Positions 22,587-32,512 of a stretch of 64,000 nt of DNA are shown here, one piece after another. Every line of letters starts with the position of its first letter. Position 1 is the first letter of the stretch. The translations under genes were made by a program, and so were the position numbers. The notes under the pieces are model-generated. The model had not been told where the DNA came from. It saw only the letters and a program-made list of their open reading frames with translations, and did no database searches. This stretch comes from JBHHZJ01 sp046758005 (GTDB lineage Bacteria; Pseudomonadota; Alphaproteobacteria; Kiloniellales; J153). The stretch is taken from assembly GCA_046758005.1 (NCBI GenBank), contig JBHHZJ010000003.1, forward strand, positions 1-64,000, in the 5' to 3' direction.

Positions 22587-23117
22587 ATGACGAAGAAACG
22601 GAGAATCAGAGAGCAGACCATGGCAAAGGGGATCGATTTCGGAGCGGGGGACTACGTCGTCTATCCAACCCACGGCGTCGGCCGGGTGTTGGGCGTGCAG
22701 ACCCAGGAAATTTCCGGTCAGAAGCTGAAGCTGATCGTCATCAAGTTCGAGAAGGATCGCATGACCTTGCGCGTTCCCGTGGAGAAGGCGCAGGATTCGG
22801 GACTGCGCAAGCTGTCCAGCCGCAAGCTCATGGACACGGCGCTGGCCACCCTCAAGGGCCGCAGCCGGGTCAAGCGGACGATGTGGAGCCGGCGCGCCCA
22901 GGAGTACGAGGCCAAGATCAACTCCGGCGACCCGGTCTCGATCGCCGAGGTGGTCCGCGACCTGCACCGCAACTCCGATCAGCCGGACCAGTCGTACAGC
23001 GAGCGCCAGATGTACCAGGCCGCGCTCGACCGGCTGGCGCGCGAGCTGGCCGCCGTCGAGAAGATCGACGAGACCGCGGCCGCACACAAGCTGGAAGAGC
23101 TTCTCACGGCGGCGTAA
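22587..23117 (+). CDS. carD: CarD-family transcriptional regulator
   Basis: RNA-polymerase-binding factor (CarD/CdnL) that stabilises open promoter complexes. Its N-terminal RID domain is recognisable in DYVVYPTHGVGRVLGVQTQE and LIVIKFEKDRMTLRVPVEKA. The C-terminal helical DNA-contacting part includes RVKRTMWSRRAQEYEAKINSG and SIAEVVRDLHRN. Length is 176 residues from the ATG at 22587, which has AAGGA upstream. The ATG at 22620 (MAKGIDFGAGDY, 165 residues) is an equally reasonable start. The 435 bp before the gene hold a promoter, a possible sRNA with terminator and a further hairpin, so its expression may be layered. Confidence 0.93.
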   Translation: MTKKRRIREQTMAKGIDFGAGDYVVYPTHGVGRVLGVQTQEISGQKLKLIVIKFEKDRMTLRVPVEKAQDSGLRKLSSRKLMDTALATLKGRSRVKRTMWSRRAQEYEAKINSGDPVSIAEVVRDLHRNSDQPDQSYSERQMYQAALDRLARELAAVEKIDETAAAHKLEELLTAA

Positions 23118-23238
23118 GCTGCGCCCGGGTCCGGCGCCGCGGCCGGGCCCGGACGGTCGGCGTCCGTCCATCTCGCCAACGGCCCGGTGTGGCGCCGCCC
23201 GCGCCCCGCGGCCCAGCAGGAGAGCGTCTGCCGGCGCG

Positions 23239-24039
23239 ATGATGGATCGGCAGAAATTCGCTGTGTTGCGCGCCGCCCGCCGGGTCTGGGCGGTGGGGGC
23301 GATTCACGCCGAGGCCGAGCGCCTCGACCGCGTGCACGCCAGGCTGTGGCCCCGGCTCGAGCCGTGCGACCGCATCGTCTACCTCGGCAACATGATCGGC
23401 CGCGGCCCGGCGACGCGCCAGACGCTCGATTCCCTGCTCCGGTTCCGCCTCGCCGTGCTGGCGCGGCCGCACAGCGACGCCGAGGACGTCGTCTACCTGC
23501 GCGGCAGCCAGGAGGAGATGTGGCAGAAGCTGCTCCAGCTTCAGTTCGCCTCGGACCCGCGCGGGGTGCTGGAATGGATGCTCGGCCAGGGTGTCGGCGC
23601 CACCCTCGAATCCTACGGCGTGCGGGTGCCGGACGCCTTGCGCGAGGCCGCCACGGGCACCGTGTCGCTGACCCGCTGGACCGGCCACCTGCGTCAGGCG
23701 ATCCAGGGCCGGCCCGGGCACTTCCAGATCATGTCCGCCCTGCGCCGGGCGGCCTACACCGACGACGGCTCGTTGTTGTTCGTCAATGCCGGCCTCGACC
23801 CGTCGCGCCCGATCGAGGCGCAGAGCGACAGCTTCTGGTGGAGCGGCGGGGCGTTCCATCGCATCGCCGAGCCGTATGGGACCTTCCGGCGCATCCTGCG
23901 CGGGTTCGACCCGAGCCACGCCGGCTTCGCGGTCACCGCCTACACCGCCACGCTCGACGCCGGCTGCGGCTTCGGCGGCCCGCTGATCGCCGCCTGCGTG
24001 ACCCCGGACGGCGAGATCATCGACATGATCGAGGGCTGA
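23239..24039 (+). CDS. Metallophosphatase-fold protein with lost catalytic motifs
   Basis: Resembles alphaproteobacterial PrpE/ApaH-type Ser/Thr metallophosphatases over its whole 266 residues, including YLRGSQEEMW and LLFVNAGLDPSRPIEAQSDSFWWSG. Every metal-binding motif is altered. The usual GDxHG is G20-A-I-H-A24, GDxxDRG is G50-N-M-I-G-R-G56, GNHE is G89-S-Q-E92, VHAG is VNAG, and the C-terminal HGH motif is absent (VTAYTATLDAGCGFGGP). It should not be an active phosphatase by the known mechanism and may be a scaffold or ligand sensor. The gene lies 121 bp after carD, in the same direction. The reading frame is intact and normally composed, so it is not a pseudogene. Confidence 0.8.
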   Translation: MMDRQKFAVLRAARRVWAVGAIHAEAERLDRVHARLWPRLEPCDRIVYLGNMIGRGPATRQTLDSLLRFRLAVLARPHSDAEDVVYLRGSQEEMWQKLLQLQFASDPRGVLEWMLGQGVGATLESYGVRVPDALREAATGTVSLTRWTGHLRQAIQGRPGHFQIMSALRRAAYTDDGSLLFVNAGLDPSRPIEAQSDSFWWSGGAFHRIAEPYGTFRRILRGFDPSHAGFAVTAYTATLDAGCGFGGPLIAACVTPDGEIIDMIEG

Positions 24040-24173
24040 GCGGCGCGGCGGGTCGGTCGTCCGCGAAGGGCATGGGCGCGGCGCTCGGCTCGCGCGCGCG
24101 GTCGAACACGATGGCCGCCCCTCCCGTTTCACGCCGCTTGCGACGGCCGGGCCGGAGGGTCCGGCCCGATCGG

Positions 24174-24638
24174 TTATTCCTCGATCAACTGTTCGACGTG
24201 CCAGCGTTCGGCCAGCATCCCGCCTTCGAGCCGGTAGATGTCCGCGATCTGAAAGTTGATCTTGTTGTTGCCGTGCGTGACGCCGTGCAGCCGGCCGTGG
24301 ACCATCACGATGTCGCCGTCGGCGGCGACGTGATAGACGTCGATTGTGTATTCGCGGAACCGTTTGAACAGGGTCGCATAGTACGTCTTGAAGCCGTCGA
24401 GGCCCTGCGTGGGGCGGTACAGGTGCTGCACGAAGTCGGGCGCGACGAGCTGATCGGCGATGTCCAGGTTGCGCCCGTTGATGATCTGTTCGACGACTTC
24501 CAGGACGATCGCCTTGTTCGCCGCCGTGCGCGGATCGGATTGCGCGCGCGCGGGCGCGCTCGCGATCGTGGCGGCAAGGCATGCGGCCAGGACGACGAAA
24601 GGCAGTCGCGCGGGAATGAGTGATACCGATGAGCGCAC
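24174..24638 (-). CDS. Secreted SnoaL-like (NTF2-fold) protein
   Basis: Small alpha+beta barrel protein of the SnoaL/ester-cyclase-like superfamily with an N-terminal signal peptide (core LPFVVLAACLAATIA, cleavage after APARA). The mature part shows NKAIVLEVVEQIINGRNLD, YRPTQGLDGFKTYYATLFKRF and the VMVHGRLHGVTHGNNK strand pair typical of the fold. I chose the GTG at 24638, which starts the signal peptide (VRSSVSLIPARL). The frame stays open another 80 codons and has ATGs at 24704 and 24782, but those would give an Arg-rich leader. No enzyme activity can be assigned. A 38-bp inverted repeat lies 75-112 bp upstream. Confidence 0.65.
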   Translation of the reverse strand: MRSSVSLIPARLPFVVLAACLAATIASAPARAQSDPRTAANKAIVLEVVEQIINGRNLDIADQLVAPDFVQHLYRPTQGLDGFKTYYATLFKRFREYTIDVYHVAADGDIVMVHGRLHGVTHGNNKINFQIADIYRLEGGMLAERWHVEQLIEE

Positions 24639-24977
24639 GAGGTGACTCGGGCGCTCGTCGGTATCCGCGCGCCGGGTTGGCCTTGGGCGGCGGCGCGCAA
24701 ACATAGGACGAAATACCAGCGAGCGGATGACTTCATCCGCTCGCTGGTATGAGCCGAAAGCGGTGCCGACGAGCGTGTTCATGCCGGTGTCTCCAACGAG
24801 GAATCGGCGCCGAATCGGCGCGCGGCGTCCTTGCGCCGAGCGCCATAAGAGGGGAAGACGCGCCGCACGGTCAAACAAATACCGTCGTCCCGCGCGCCCG
24901 CCAATGACGGCGCGCCGCGCCGCAATAAATCGATTTCGTACCTGCGGCGCCAGCGGCGCGGTCCCGGGCCGGGGCCG
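24639..24977. other. Intergenic region upstream of the SnoaL-like gene
   Basis: Apart from the inverted repeat at 24713-24750 and a possible leftward -10 (TATGTT, about 24700) right next to it, I see no gene or structure. The right end (24880-24977) is somewhat AT-richer and precedes the stop of the DUF4384 gene. Confidence 0.4.
24713..24750. repeat. Near-perfect 38-bp inverted repeat
   Basis: Two 18-bp arms, ataccagcgagcggatga and its exact reverse complement, are separated by only 2 bp. It lies upstream of the SnoaL-like gene. As there is no T-tract on either side it is not an ordinary terminator; a dimeric-repressor operator or a mobile palindromic element remnant are the alternatives. 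Confidence 0.9.
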
Positions 24978-26771
24978 TCACTGCGTCGAGCGCAGGCGCT
25001 GCAGGCGCTCCTTGAGGTCGAGCACCATCAAGCGGTTCAGCTTGGCCTTCTGATGATTGGGATCGATCGCCAACAGCTTGTCCCACAATTCCAGCGCCCG
25101 GTCCAAATCCTGCCGCCGAAACGCCACCAGGGCGCGCTTGTGATAGAGCTTCGTCACCGCCGGGGCCAGCTCGGTCGCCTGCTTGCGCGCCTCCGCGTGG
25201 TCCGGGTCCAGGGCCAGGACCCTCTGGAAAGCCTCGTAGGCGAGATCGGTCTCGCCGGCGGCGAGGCGCGCCCGCCCCTCCTCGTAATTCCGCTCGATGG
25301 CCGCGGCGGTCTCGACCTGCCGTGCGAGGTCGGCCAGACCGGAATTGGTCGGGTCGAGCGCGGTGGCCATCGCCAGGCTGCGCGTCGCCTTTTCGTAGTC
25401 TCCCTTCTCGACCAGGACCAGGGCGTAGTCCTGGTACGTACTGACCAAGGCGCCGAGGTTCTCGACGTCGTTGGGGGCCCGTTGCATTCGTTTGAGGAGC
25501 TGGCCGATCCGTTTGCGGTACTTGACCTCCTCCGGGGAAGGCGCCGGCGGCGCCACCGGCAGGGCGGCGGATTGTTGCCTGCCCGCAGCGTTGCTCGGGG
25601 CCCCGGCCGCATCGGGCGGCGCTTCGGCGGCGATCGGCTCGGGCGGCGGCGCGGGGGCGGCCTCGGGTTCCGGCGCGGCGGCAGCAACCATCGGCTCGGG
25701 CCGCGGCGTGGCCGCCGGTTCGGGCGGCGGCGCGGCCGCGGTCTCGACCTTCGGGGCGGGCTCGGGTTCGGGTTCGGGTGCAGCGGCGACCACCGGCTCG
25801 GGCGGCGGCGTGGCCGCCGGTTCGGGCCGCGGCGCGAGGGCGGTCTTGGCCTCCGGCGCGGGCTCGGGTTCGGGTGCGACGGCGACCGCCGGTTCGGGTT
25901 CCGGCTCGGGGGCGGTCTTCACCTCCGGCGCGGGCGCGGGCGGCACCGCCGCGGTGGCCTCGTGCGGCGGTTCCGCGGCCGGCGCGGGGCTGGTTGGCGC
26001 GGGTTCCGGTGGGGTTTCCCGAGCGGGCGTCGCCGCGGCGATCTCGGCGCCTTCCGGATAGGTCGTGATGAACCGGTAGAGGACGCTCAGCGAACCGCCC
26101 CTTCCGGCCTGTTCCAAGCCCGCGATTCCGGCGCGCAGAGCCTCGAGGTAGTAACCCGCGTCCTCGAATTCGCGCCGCGGCTTATCGAGCAGCGGCTCGC
26201 GGGCAGCCATCACGACCAGCAGTTCGCGCCCGAAGGGCGGCAGAATCTCGTAGCGGACGCTTGAATCGGGCGCGCCGACAACAATCGACCGGCTGGCCCT
26301 GAACTTCTTGTCGAAGGAGTCCGGGTCGGGAAGGATATGAATGACGTTGCCGTCGAGCTGATAATAGTCGAGGTAAATGTAGCTGTCGCTGCGTGGCGCG
26401 GTCACCTCGAATATTGCGAAGTCGCCTTCCCGGTAAACGGCGTTCGGCGCGTTCAAGGTCAGCTTCAGGCCGCTCGCCGGGTCGTTGCGCTGCGGCCCGA
26501 CCGCGGCGTTGATCTTGTCGAGAACCGCCTGCGGAATGGTATCGAGTTCGGCGGCGATGGCGCCCGGGGCCACTCCGAGGAGGCGCGCCGCAGCCACCAG
26601 CGCGATGGCCAGGGCCGCAGCGATGCGCTTAACGCGACCGCCGTTGCCCTGCGGCGGGCCGGTCCCCGCCGCCGGTCGGCGGCCCGGTGCGACGCCGCCG
26701 GGCCAAAATGGACCCTCGGTCCTGACGCGGAGTAACCTACCGGGCGAAACCGCGGTCAACATCGCATCCAT
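24978..26771 (-). CDS. Secreted DUF4384 / TPR protein
   Basis: Modular envelope protein of about 597 residues. After a hydrophobic export segment (AAALAIALVAAARLLGVAPG, near residues 50-70) comes a DUF4384-like domain (about 80-170: LTLNAPNAVYREGDFAIFEV, YIYLDYYQLDGNVIHILPDP, YEILPPFGRELLVVMAAREPL). A long Pro/Ala/Glu-rich repetitive linker (about 240-400) follows, then TPR helices to the end (DYEKATRSLAMATALDPTN, AYEAFQRVLALDPDHAEA, ALELWDKLLAIDPNHQKA). DUF4384 domains often accompany Ser/Thr kinases, caspase-like proteins and T6SS genes, all present nearby. The start is uncertain: no ATG or GTG sits next to the export segment, so I give the ATG at 26771, leaving a long N-region. It is divergent from the caspase-SUMF1 gene. 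Confidence 0.75.
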   Translation of the reverse strand: MDAMLTAVSPGRLLRVRTEGPFWPGGVAPGRRPAAGTGPPQGNGGRVKRIAAALAIALVAAARLLGVAPGAIAAELDTIPQAVLDKINAAVGPQRNDPASGLKLTLNAPNAVYREGDFAIFEVTAPRSDSYIYLDYYQLDGNVIHILPDPDSFDKKFRASRSIVVGAPDSSVRYEILPPFGRELLVVMAAREPLLDKPRREFEDAGYYLEALRAGIAGLEQAGRGGSLSVLYRFITTYPEGAEIAAATPARETPPEPAPTSPAPAAEPPHEATAAVPPAPAPEVKTAPEPEPEPAVAVAPEPEPAPEAKTALAPRPEPAATPPPEPVVAAAPEPEPEPAPKVETAAAPPPEPAATPRPEPMVAAAAPEPEAAPAPPPEPIAAEAPPDAAGAPSNAAGRQQSAALPVAPPAPSPEEVKYRKRIGQLLKRMQRAPNDVENLGALVSTYQDYALVLVEKGDYEKATRSLAMATALDPTNSGLADLARQVETAAAIERNYEEGRARLAAGETDLAYEAFQRVLALDPDHAEARKQATELAPAVTKLYHKRALVAFRRQDLDRALELWDKLLAIDPNHQKAKLNRLMVLDLKERLQRLRSTQ

Positions 26772-27282
26772 AAGCAACTATACCATCATCTCCGGGCCTT
26801 ACACTAATCAACCCGATGGCGCTCAACGGGGCGGGTCGGCAACCCGGTCCGGCGCAACCCGCGCCATGGGCCCGCGAACGGCCCCGGGCGGCGCGGCCGT
26901 TGTCTCTGAGCGGCGTGAAACCCGATGCGACGACCGTGCGCGACCGGCGCTCGGCCGATCCCTCGGTTGCGCCTCCCGGGGAAACCTCATATAATTTACT
27001 TCGTTGAATTCGTGAGGTTATCCTAGATTATCCATCCGAAGAAAATTATTGATTATATTAAGTCCAGACGGCGGATTATTCTTGGAACCGGGATCCGTTT
27101 GGGCGAACGGTACGGATGATGGCCCGAGGGACCGCGTGTTCCTGCGGGCGCATCCGTGGATCGGGCCGTTTATGACGACCATTGGGCAGCGAGGGGATCG
27201 CGCGTCGGTCTCCCGATCCGGATTTCGTAGAAAAAAAAGGCCGCGGCAACAAGCGACCGGCGATAAGCAGGGTGGGGTAGAG
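26772..27282. promoter_or_regulatory. Divergent control region between the DUF4384 and caspase-SUMF1 genes
   Basis: These 511 bp contain the most AT-rich stretch of the middle region (26985-27070). The rightward promoter at 26967-26995 lies within it. On the left side a leftward TATAGT about 10 bp upstream of the DUF4384 start could be a -10, without a clear -35. The 280-nt leader before the caspase gene contains an open frame from 27049 that I do not believe is translated. Confidence 0.5.
26967..26995 (+). promoter_or_regulatory. Sigma-70-type promoter for the caspase-SUMF1 gene
   Basis: TTGCGC and a perfect TATAAT are separated by 17 bp. The predicted start is about 27002, leaving a leader of roughly 280 nt before the ATG at 27283. 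Confidence 0.6.
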
Positions 27283-29487
27283 ATGAGAATATCCAAGGTT
27301 CGCCGAATCGCCCTTGTCTGTTTGATTTGCGCGTTCGGCGCCTGGAGCCCGCACGCGGCGCAGAGCCGGCCCCCGGAGCCTCAAGCGAGCCCGCCCTCTC
27401 GAACTCCGCCGCCGCAGGAGGGGACGGAAAGGCGCGTCGCGCTGGTGATCGGCAATGCGGACTACGGCGAGCAGTCGCTCGCCAACCCGGTCAACGACGC
27501 GCGCGCCATGGCCCGGGCCCTGGAGGCGCTCGGCTTCGAGGTGCTGTTGCGCGAGGACGCGAGCCGGGCGGCCATGGAGGGCGCGCTCGACTCGTTCGCT
27601 CGGCGCCTGGTCGGCGGCGGCGTGGGCCTGTTCTATTACGCCGGGCACGGGGCCCGGATGGGCGGGGTCGGTTATCTGGTCCCTGTGGACGCCGATCTAT
27701 CGTCCGAGGAATCGCTGCGTAACCACGCGCTGGCCATCAACCGCGTACTGGACGCGATGTCGGGAGCAGGCTCCGACGGGGCGAAGGTCGTCGTGCTCGA
27801 CGCCTGCGGGAACAATCCCTTCGCCGCGCGCGGCGAGGGATCCCCCGGCGGGTTGGGGCCCGTGGCCGCCCCGCCCGGCTTCCTGATCGCCCATGCGACC
27901 GCGCCCGGCGCGATCGCCGAGGACGGCCGGGGCGCGAACGGGGTTTACACGGGCGCGCTCCTGCGCGCCCTGTCGGTGCCCGGCCTGCGCATCGAGGACG
28001 TGTTCGAGCGGGCGCGGGTCGCGGTCGACGCGTTGACCGCGGGGCGGCAGACGCCCTGGACGGTGTCGTCGCTGTCGGCGGAGTACCGTTTGACCCCACC
28101 TTCCGCGCGCCTCCGGCTCGCGCAGCGCGCCGCGCGGCCGTTCGCGCGGACGGCGTTGGCCGCCTCGCAGGGCCGCGGCATCCGCAGCTCCCGCGAGTCG
28201 CAGGCCGCCGAGTTGGCCTTCTGGGAATCGATCAAGGACAGCACCAACCCGGCCGAGTACGAGGCCTACCTCAAGGCGTTTCCGAACGGGACCTTTGCGC
28301 CCCTGGCGCGGGCCCGGATCAAGATTTACGGCGACGCAGAGCCGATCCGGCGGGAGGCGCCCCCGCAGGCGCCGCCCCAGGCCGTGCCCAAGGCCGCCGC
28401 GCCGGCCTCGCCGGTCATCGACAAGGTGACCGGGACCTTCATCGCCCGGAGCAATTCCAACGTCCGGGAGAGGCCATCGACCGCCTCTCGGAACGTGGGA
28501 TATCTGAAGGGCGGCAACCGCGTGGACGTGCTCGGCCGCGTGCGCGACAAGAACTGGTACCAAGTGCGAACCGAAACCGGCGCGACCGGGTATGTCGCGG
28601 GAAGGCTGATCGAAGAGGTGGCCCAGCTGCCGGCGCCGAAGGTCGCCAAACCAGCGAAACAGGCCCCTCCCAGCAAGAGGAAGGGTTCCGTGGCGGCGGT
28701 GACGCCGCCGAGCCGCCCGGCCGTCGAGTCGCCGGCCAAGCCGGCGGTCGGCCTGTTCCCGTCTCCGGCCGGGGAGGCGTTTCGCGACTGTCCGGAGTGC
28801 CCGGAGATGGTGAAGCTGCCGCCCGGGAGCTTCCGGATGGGCGCCCGCACCGGGGACGGGAGCGAGCGGCCGGTGCACACGGTCACGATTCGCCGCCCCT
28901 TCGCCATCGGGCGTTACGAGGTCACCCACGCGCAGTGGATGGCGTGTGTCGCCGCCTCCGGCTGCAGCTACACGCCGAAGGCCGCCGCGACGCCCGAACG
29001 CACGGCGATCCGCAATCTGAGTTGGGACGACGCCCAGGAGTACGTGCGCTGGCTCAGCAAGAAGACCGGCCGAGCCTATCGGCTGCCGAGCGAGGCGGAA
29101 TGGGAATATGCGGCGCGGGCGGGCACGAAGACCGAATACTGGTGGGGCGACGCGGTCGGCAAGAACAAGGCGAACTGCAAGAACTGCGGCGGCCCGTGGA
29201 GCCGTAAGGGGCCCGCCTATGTCGGCACGTACGAGCCCAACCCGTACGGCCTGCACGACATGAACGGCGGCGTCTCCGAATGGACCCAAGACTGCTGGTA
29301 CAGGTCGCATGAGCGCGCGCCCACCGACGGCTCCGCGCGGGAGATCCCCGGCTGCCAGCAGCGTGTCCTGCGCGGGGGATCCTGGCGCAACGACGCCGGC
29401 TACCTGCGCTCCGCCGCCCGTCTGTTCTATGACTCCGGCGTGCGTTACTTGGTGAACGGCTTCCGGGTCGCCGCGAGCGTGAAGTGA
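27283..29487 (+). CDS. Secreted caspase-like / SH3b / SUMF1 multidomain protein
   Basis: 734 residues beginning with a signal peptide (MRISKVRRIALVCLICAFGA) from an ATG preceded by GGTGGGG. Residues 50-265 form a caspase-like peptidase C14 domain: RVALVIGNADYG at its start, then the catalytic dyad His122 (FYYAGHGARMGG) and Cys175 (VVLDACGNNPF). Residues about 382-445 are a bacterial SH3 domain (SNSNVRERPSTASRNVGYLK). Residues about 502-734 are a SUMF1/FGE-type domain (CPECPEMVKLPPGSFRMGA, YRLPSEAEWEYAARAG, NPYGLHDMNGGVSEWTQDC). The cysteines that give FGE its oxidase activity are missing (RGGSWRNDAGYLRSAARL), so this part is probably a binding module. It is expected outside the cytoplasm as a protease anchored to peptidoglycan or a partner. 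Divergent from the DUF4384 gene; convergent with DUF4399. Confidence 0.85.
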   Translation: MRISKVRRIALVCLICAFGAWSPHAAQSRPPEPQASPPSRTPPPQEGTERRVALVIGNADYGEQSLANPVNDARAMARALEALGFEVLLREDASRAAMEGALDSFARRLVGGGVGLFYYAGHGARMGGVGYLVPVDADLSSEESLRNHALAINRVLDAMSGAGSDGAKVVVLDACGNNPFAARGEGSPGGLGPVAAPPGFLIAHATAPGAIAEDGRGANGVYTGALLRALSVPGLRIEDVFERARVAVDALTAGRQTPWTVSSLSAEYRLTPPSARLRLAQRAARPFARTALAASQGRGIRSSRESQAAELAFWESIKDSTNPAEYEAYLKAFPNGTFAPLARARIKIYGDAEPIRREAPPQAPPQAVPKAAAPASPVIDKVTGTFIARSNSNVRERPSTASRNVGYLKGGNRVDVLGRVRDKNWYQVRTETGATGYVAGRLIEEVAQLPAPKVAKPAKQAPPSKRKGSVAAVTPPSRPAVESPAKPAVGLFPSPAGEAFRDCPECPEMVKLPPGSFRMGARTGDGSERPVHTVTIRRPFAIGRYEVTHAQWMACVAASGCSYTPKAAATPERTAIRNLSWDDAQEYVRWLSKKTGRAYRLPSEAEWEYAARAGTKTEYWWGDAVGKNKANCKNCGGPWSRKGPAYVGTYEPNPYGLHDMNGGVSEWTQDCWYRSHERAPTDGSAREIPGCQQRVLRGGSWRNDAGYLRSAARLFYDSGVRYLVNGFRVAASVK

Positions 29488-29560
29488 GGCCGCGGCCCGG
29501 CCGGCGCCGCGGTCCGTCTCCGCAGTGCGAACGCCGCCGGGCCGATCCGCGCGTCCGCCG

Positions 29561-29989
29561 CTACGGCGCCACGACCGTGATGGTTATCCTCTTCGACATG
29601 ACCGGCGGGTTGTGCGGAATGTGCTCGGCATCGCCCATCAGAAGCTGCAGCGTATGCCGGCCCGGCGGCAGCTCGATCACGGTCTGCGTCTGGCCGGCGC
29701 CGAAATGCAGATGGTTCTTGTCGGCCGGGATGTCCTGGTCGAGCGGCGGTACCTCGGTGTCGATCAGCAGGTGGTGATGGCCCGTGTTGGGCTTGTTGAT
29801 GCCCGCAGGGGCGACGCCCATGTGCCGGAGACCGAACCACACCGGGAACCGGCGGGCCCTGATGATCTCGCCGTCGTTGGGCCATCCGATATAGATATAG
29901 GCATTCTTCGGCGCTGGCGTTTCGCCGGCGGCCGCCGGTTGGACGAAGAAGCAGATCCCGAGAAGGGCGCCTGCGAGGAGTTTGTACAT
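29561..29989 (-). CDS. DUF4399 secreted protein, copy 1
   Basis: 142-residue DUF4399 protein. Its signal peptide MYKLLAGALLGICFFVQPAAA is cut near AAAG-E, and the mature domain contains GHHHLLIDTEVPPLDQDIPA, the histidine-rich centre DKNHLHFGAGQTQTVIELPPG, and LQLLMGDAEHIPHNPP. The His/Asp-rich loops suggest metal binding, though no function is established. I chose the ATG at 29989, since upstream ATGs in the frame precede an implausible Arg/Ala-rich leader. It is the second of two tandem paralogues and is convergent with the caspase-SUMF1 gene. Confidence 0.8.
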   Translation of the reverse strand: MYKLLAGALLGICFFVQPAAAGETPAPKNAYIYIGWPNDGEIIRARRFPVWFGLRHMGVAPAGINKPNTGHHHLLIDTEVPPLDQDIPADKNHLHFGAGQTQTVIELPPGRHTLQLLMGDAEHIPHNPPVMSKRITITVVAP

Positions 29990-30156
29990 TTGTCTCGAGC
30001 CCCCAGATGAGTGAAGTTCGGCCTTGGCGACCGCGGCCGGATCGGCGGTCCTGCGCGGGTCGCCGAGGCGCCGAGCTAGAGGTGATGCGCCCGCCAACGC
30101 TCCGCTCCGGCGAACGGCGCGGAAAAACGCCGCGGATGCGGTCGGGATGACCGGCG

Positions 30157-30588
30157 TCAAGGCACGACCACCGTAATCCGCCCGGAATAGAGCGGCGGGT
30201 TATGCGGGATGTGGTCGTGATCCCCCATCAGAAGCTGGAGCGTGTGCCGCCCCGGCGACAGTTCGATCCGGGCCTCGGTCTGGCCGCCGCCGAAGTGCAG
30301 GTGGTTCTTGTCGGCCGGGATGTCCTCGTCGAACGGCGGAAGCTCCGCGTCGATGATCAGGTGATGATGCCCGGTCTTGGGCTTGATGACCCCGGCGGGG
30401 GCCACGCCGATGTTGCGCGCGCCCATCCGCACCCACAGCTTGCCGCCGTGGATGATTTCGCCGTCCTTGGGCCAGATGATCCAGACCTTGGCGCCCGGCG
30501 GCGCCGGCGTTTCCCCGGCCACGGCTGCGGCGGACCCGATTCCGGCCGCCATGATCGCCGAGGCGATGAAATGTGATAATCGCTGCAT
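30157..30588 (-). CDS. DUF4399 secreted protein, copy 2
   Basis: 143-residue paralogue of the downstream gene, with the same layout: signal peptide (HFIASAIMAAGIGSAAAVA), then WPKDGEIIHGGKLWVRMGAR, TGHHHLIIDAELPPFDEDIP, DKNHLHFGGGQTEARIELSPG and LQLLMGDHDHIPHNPPLYSG. The two share most of these blocks but differ throughout, so the duplication is old. It is separated from copy 1 by 167 bp and from the kinase gene by 264 bp in which I see no gene. Confidence 0.82.
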   Translation of the reverse strand: MQRLSHFIASAIMAAGIGSAAAVAGETPAPPGAKVWIIWPKDGEIIHGGKLWVRMGARNIGVAPAGVIKPKTGHHHLIIDAELPPFDEDIPADKNHLHFGGGQTEARIELSPGRHTLQLLMGDHDHIPHNPPLYSGRITVVVP

Positions 30589-30852
30589 GCGAACCCCCCA
30601 GATCCTCCTTTAGTTTTCGAATGAGCGATCATTAACACAGGTTGCGCGGCAGTCACACCCGTACGGCTTCGGCCGCTGGGCCAAATCGGGGATCCGGGAT
30701 CGCGATCCGCCGGTGTCGGCCCAACGGTTCACCGTTGCGGCCACAACGCCGCTGGACGCGGTGCGCCTCCGCCGCGGTCCGCCGCGGCGCGCCGCTGCCC
30801 CGGGCCGGCAGGCTCCTCACGGGACAGAAAGTGAAAAGGCCGCACGCGCCGG

Positions 30853-32457
<1,605 letters not shown>

Positions 32458-32512
32458 GGCTAGCCTGACTGTGGTTTGCCGGGCCCAGGGCCCGGAGAAG
32501 TCGCCCGCGGCC

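Noticed and set aside
25600..26010. Repetitive gcgg/ggttcg-rich stretch suggesting a minisatellite
   Set aside because: It encodes the Pro/Ala/Glu-rich linker of the DUF4384 protein in frame and varies from unit to unit.
27049..27282. N-terminal extension of the caspase-SUMF1 protein from an upstream ATG
   Set aside because: The ATG at 27283 has a good ribosome site and starts a signal peptide; an extension would bury the signal in the middle of the chain.
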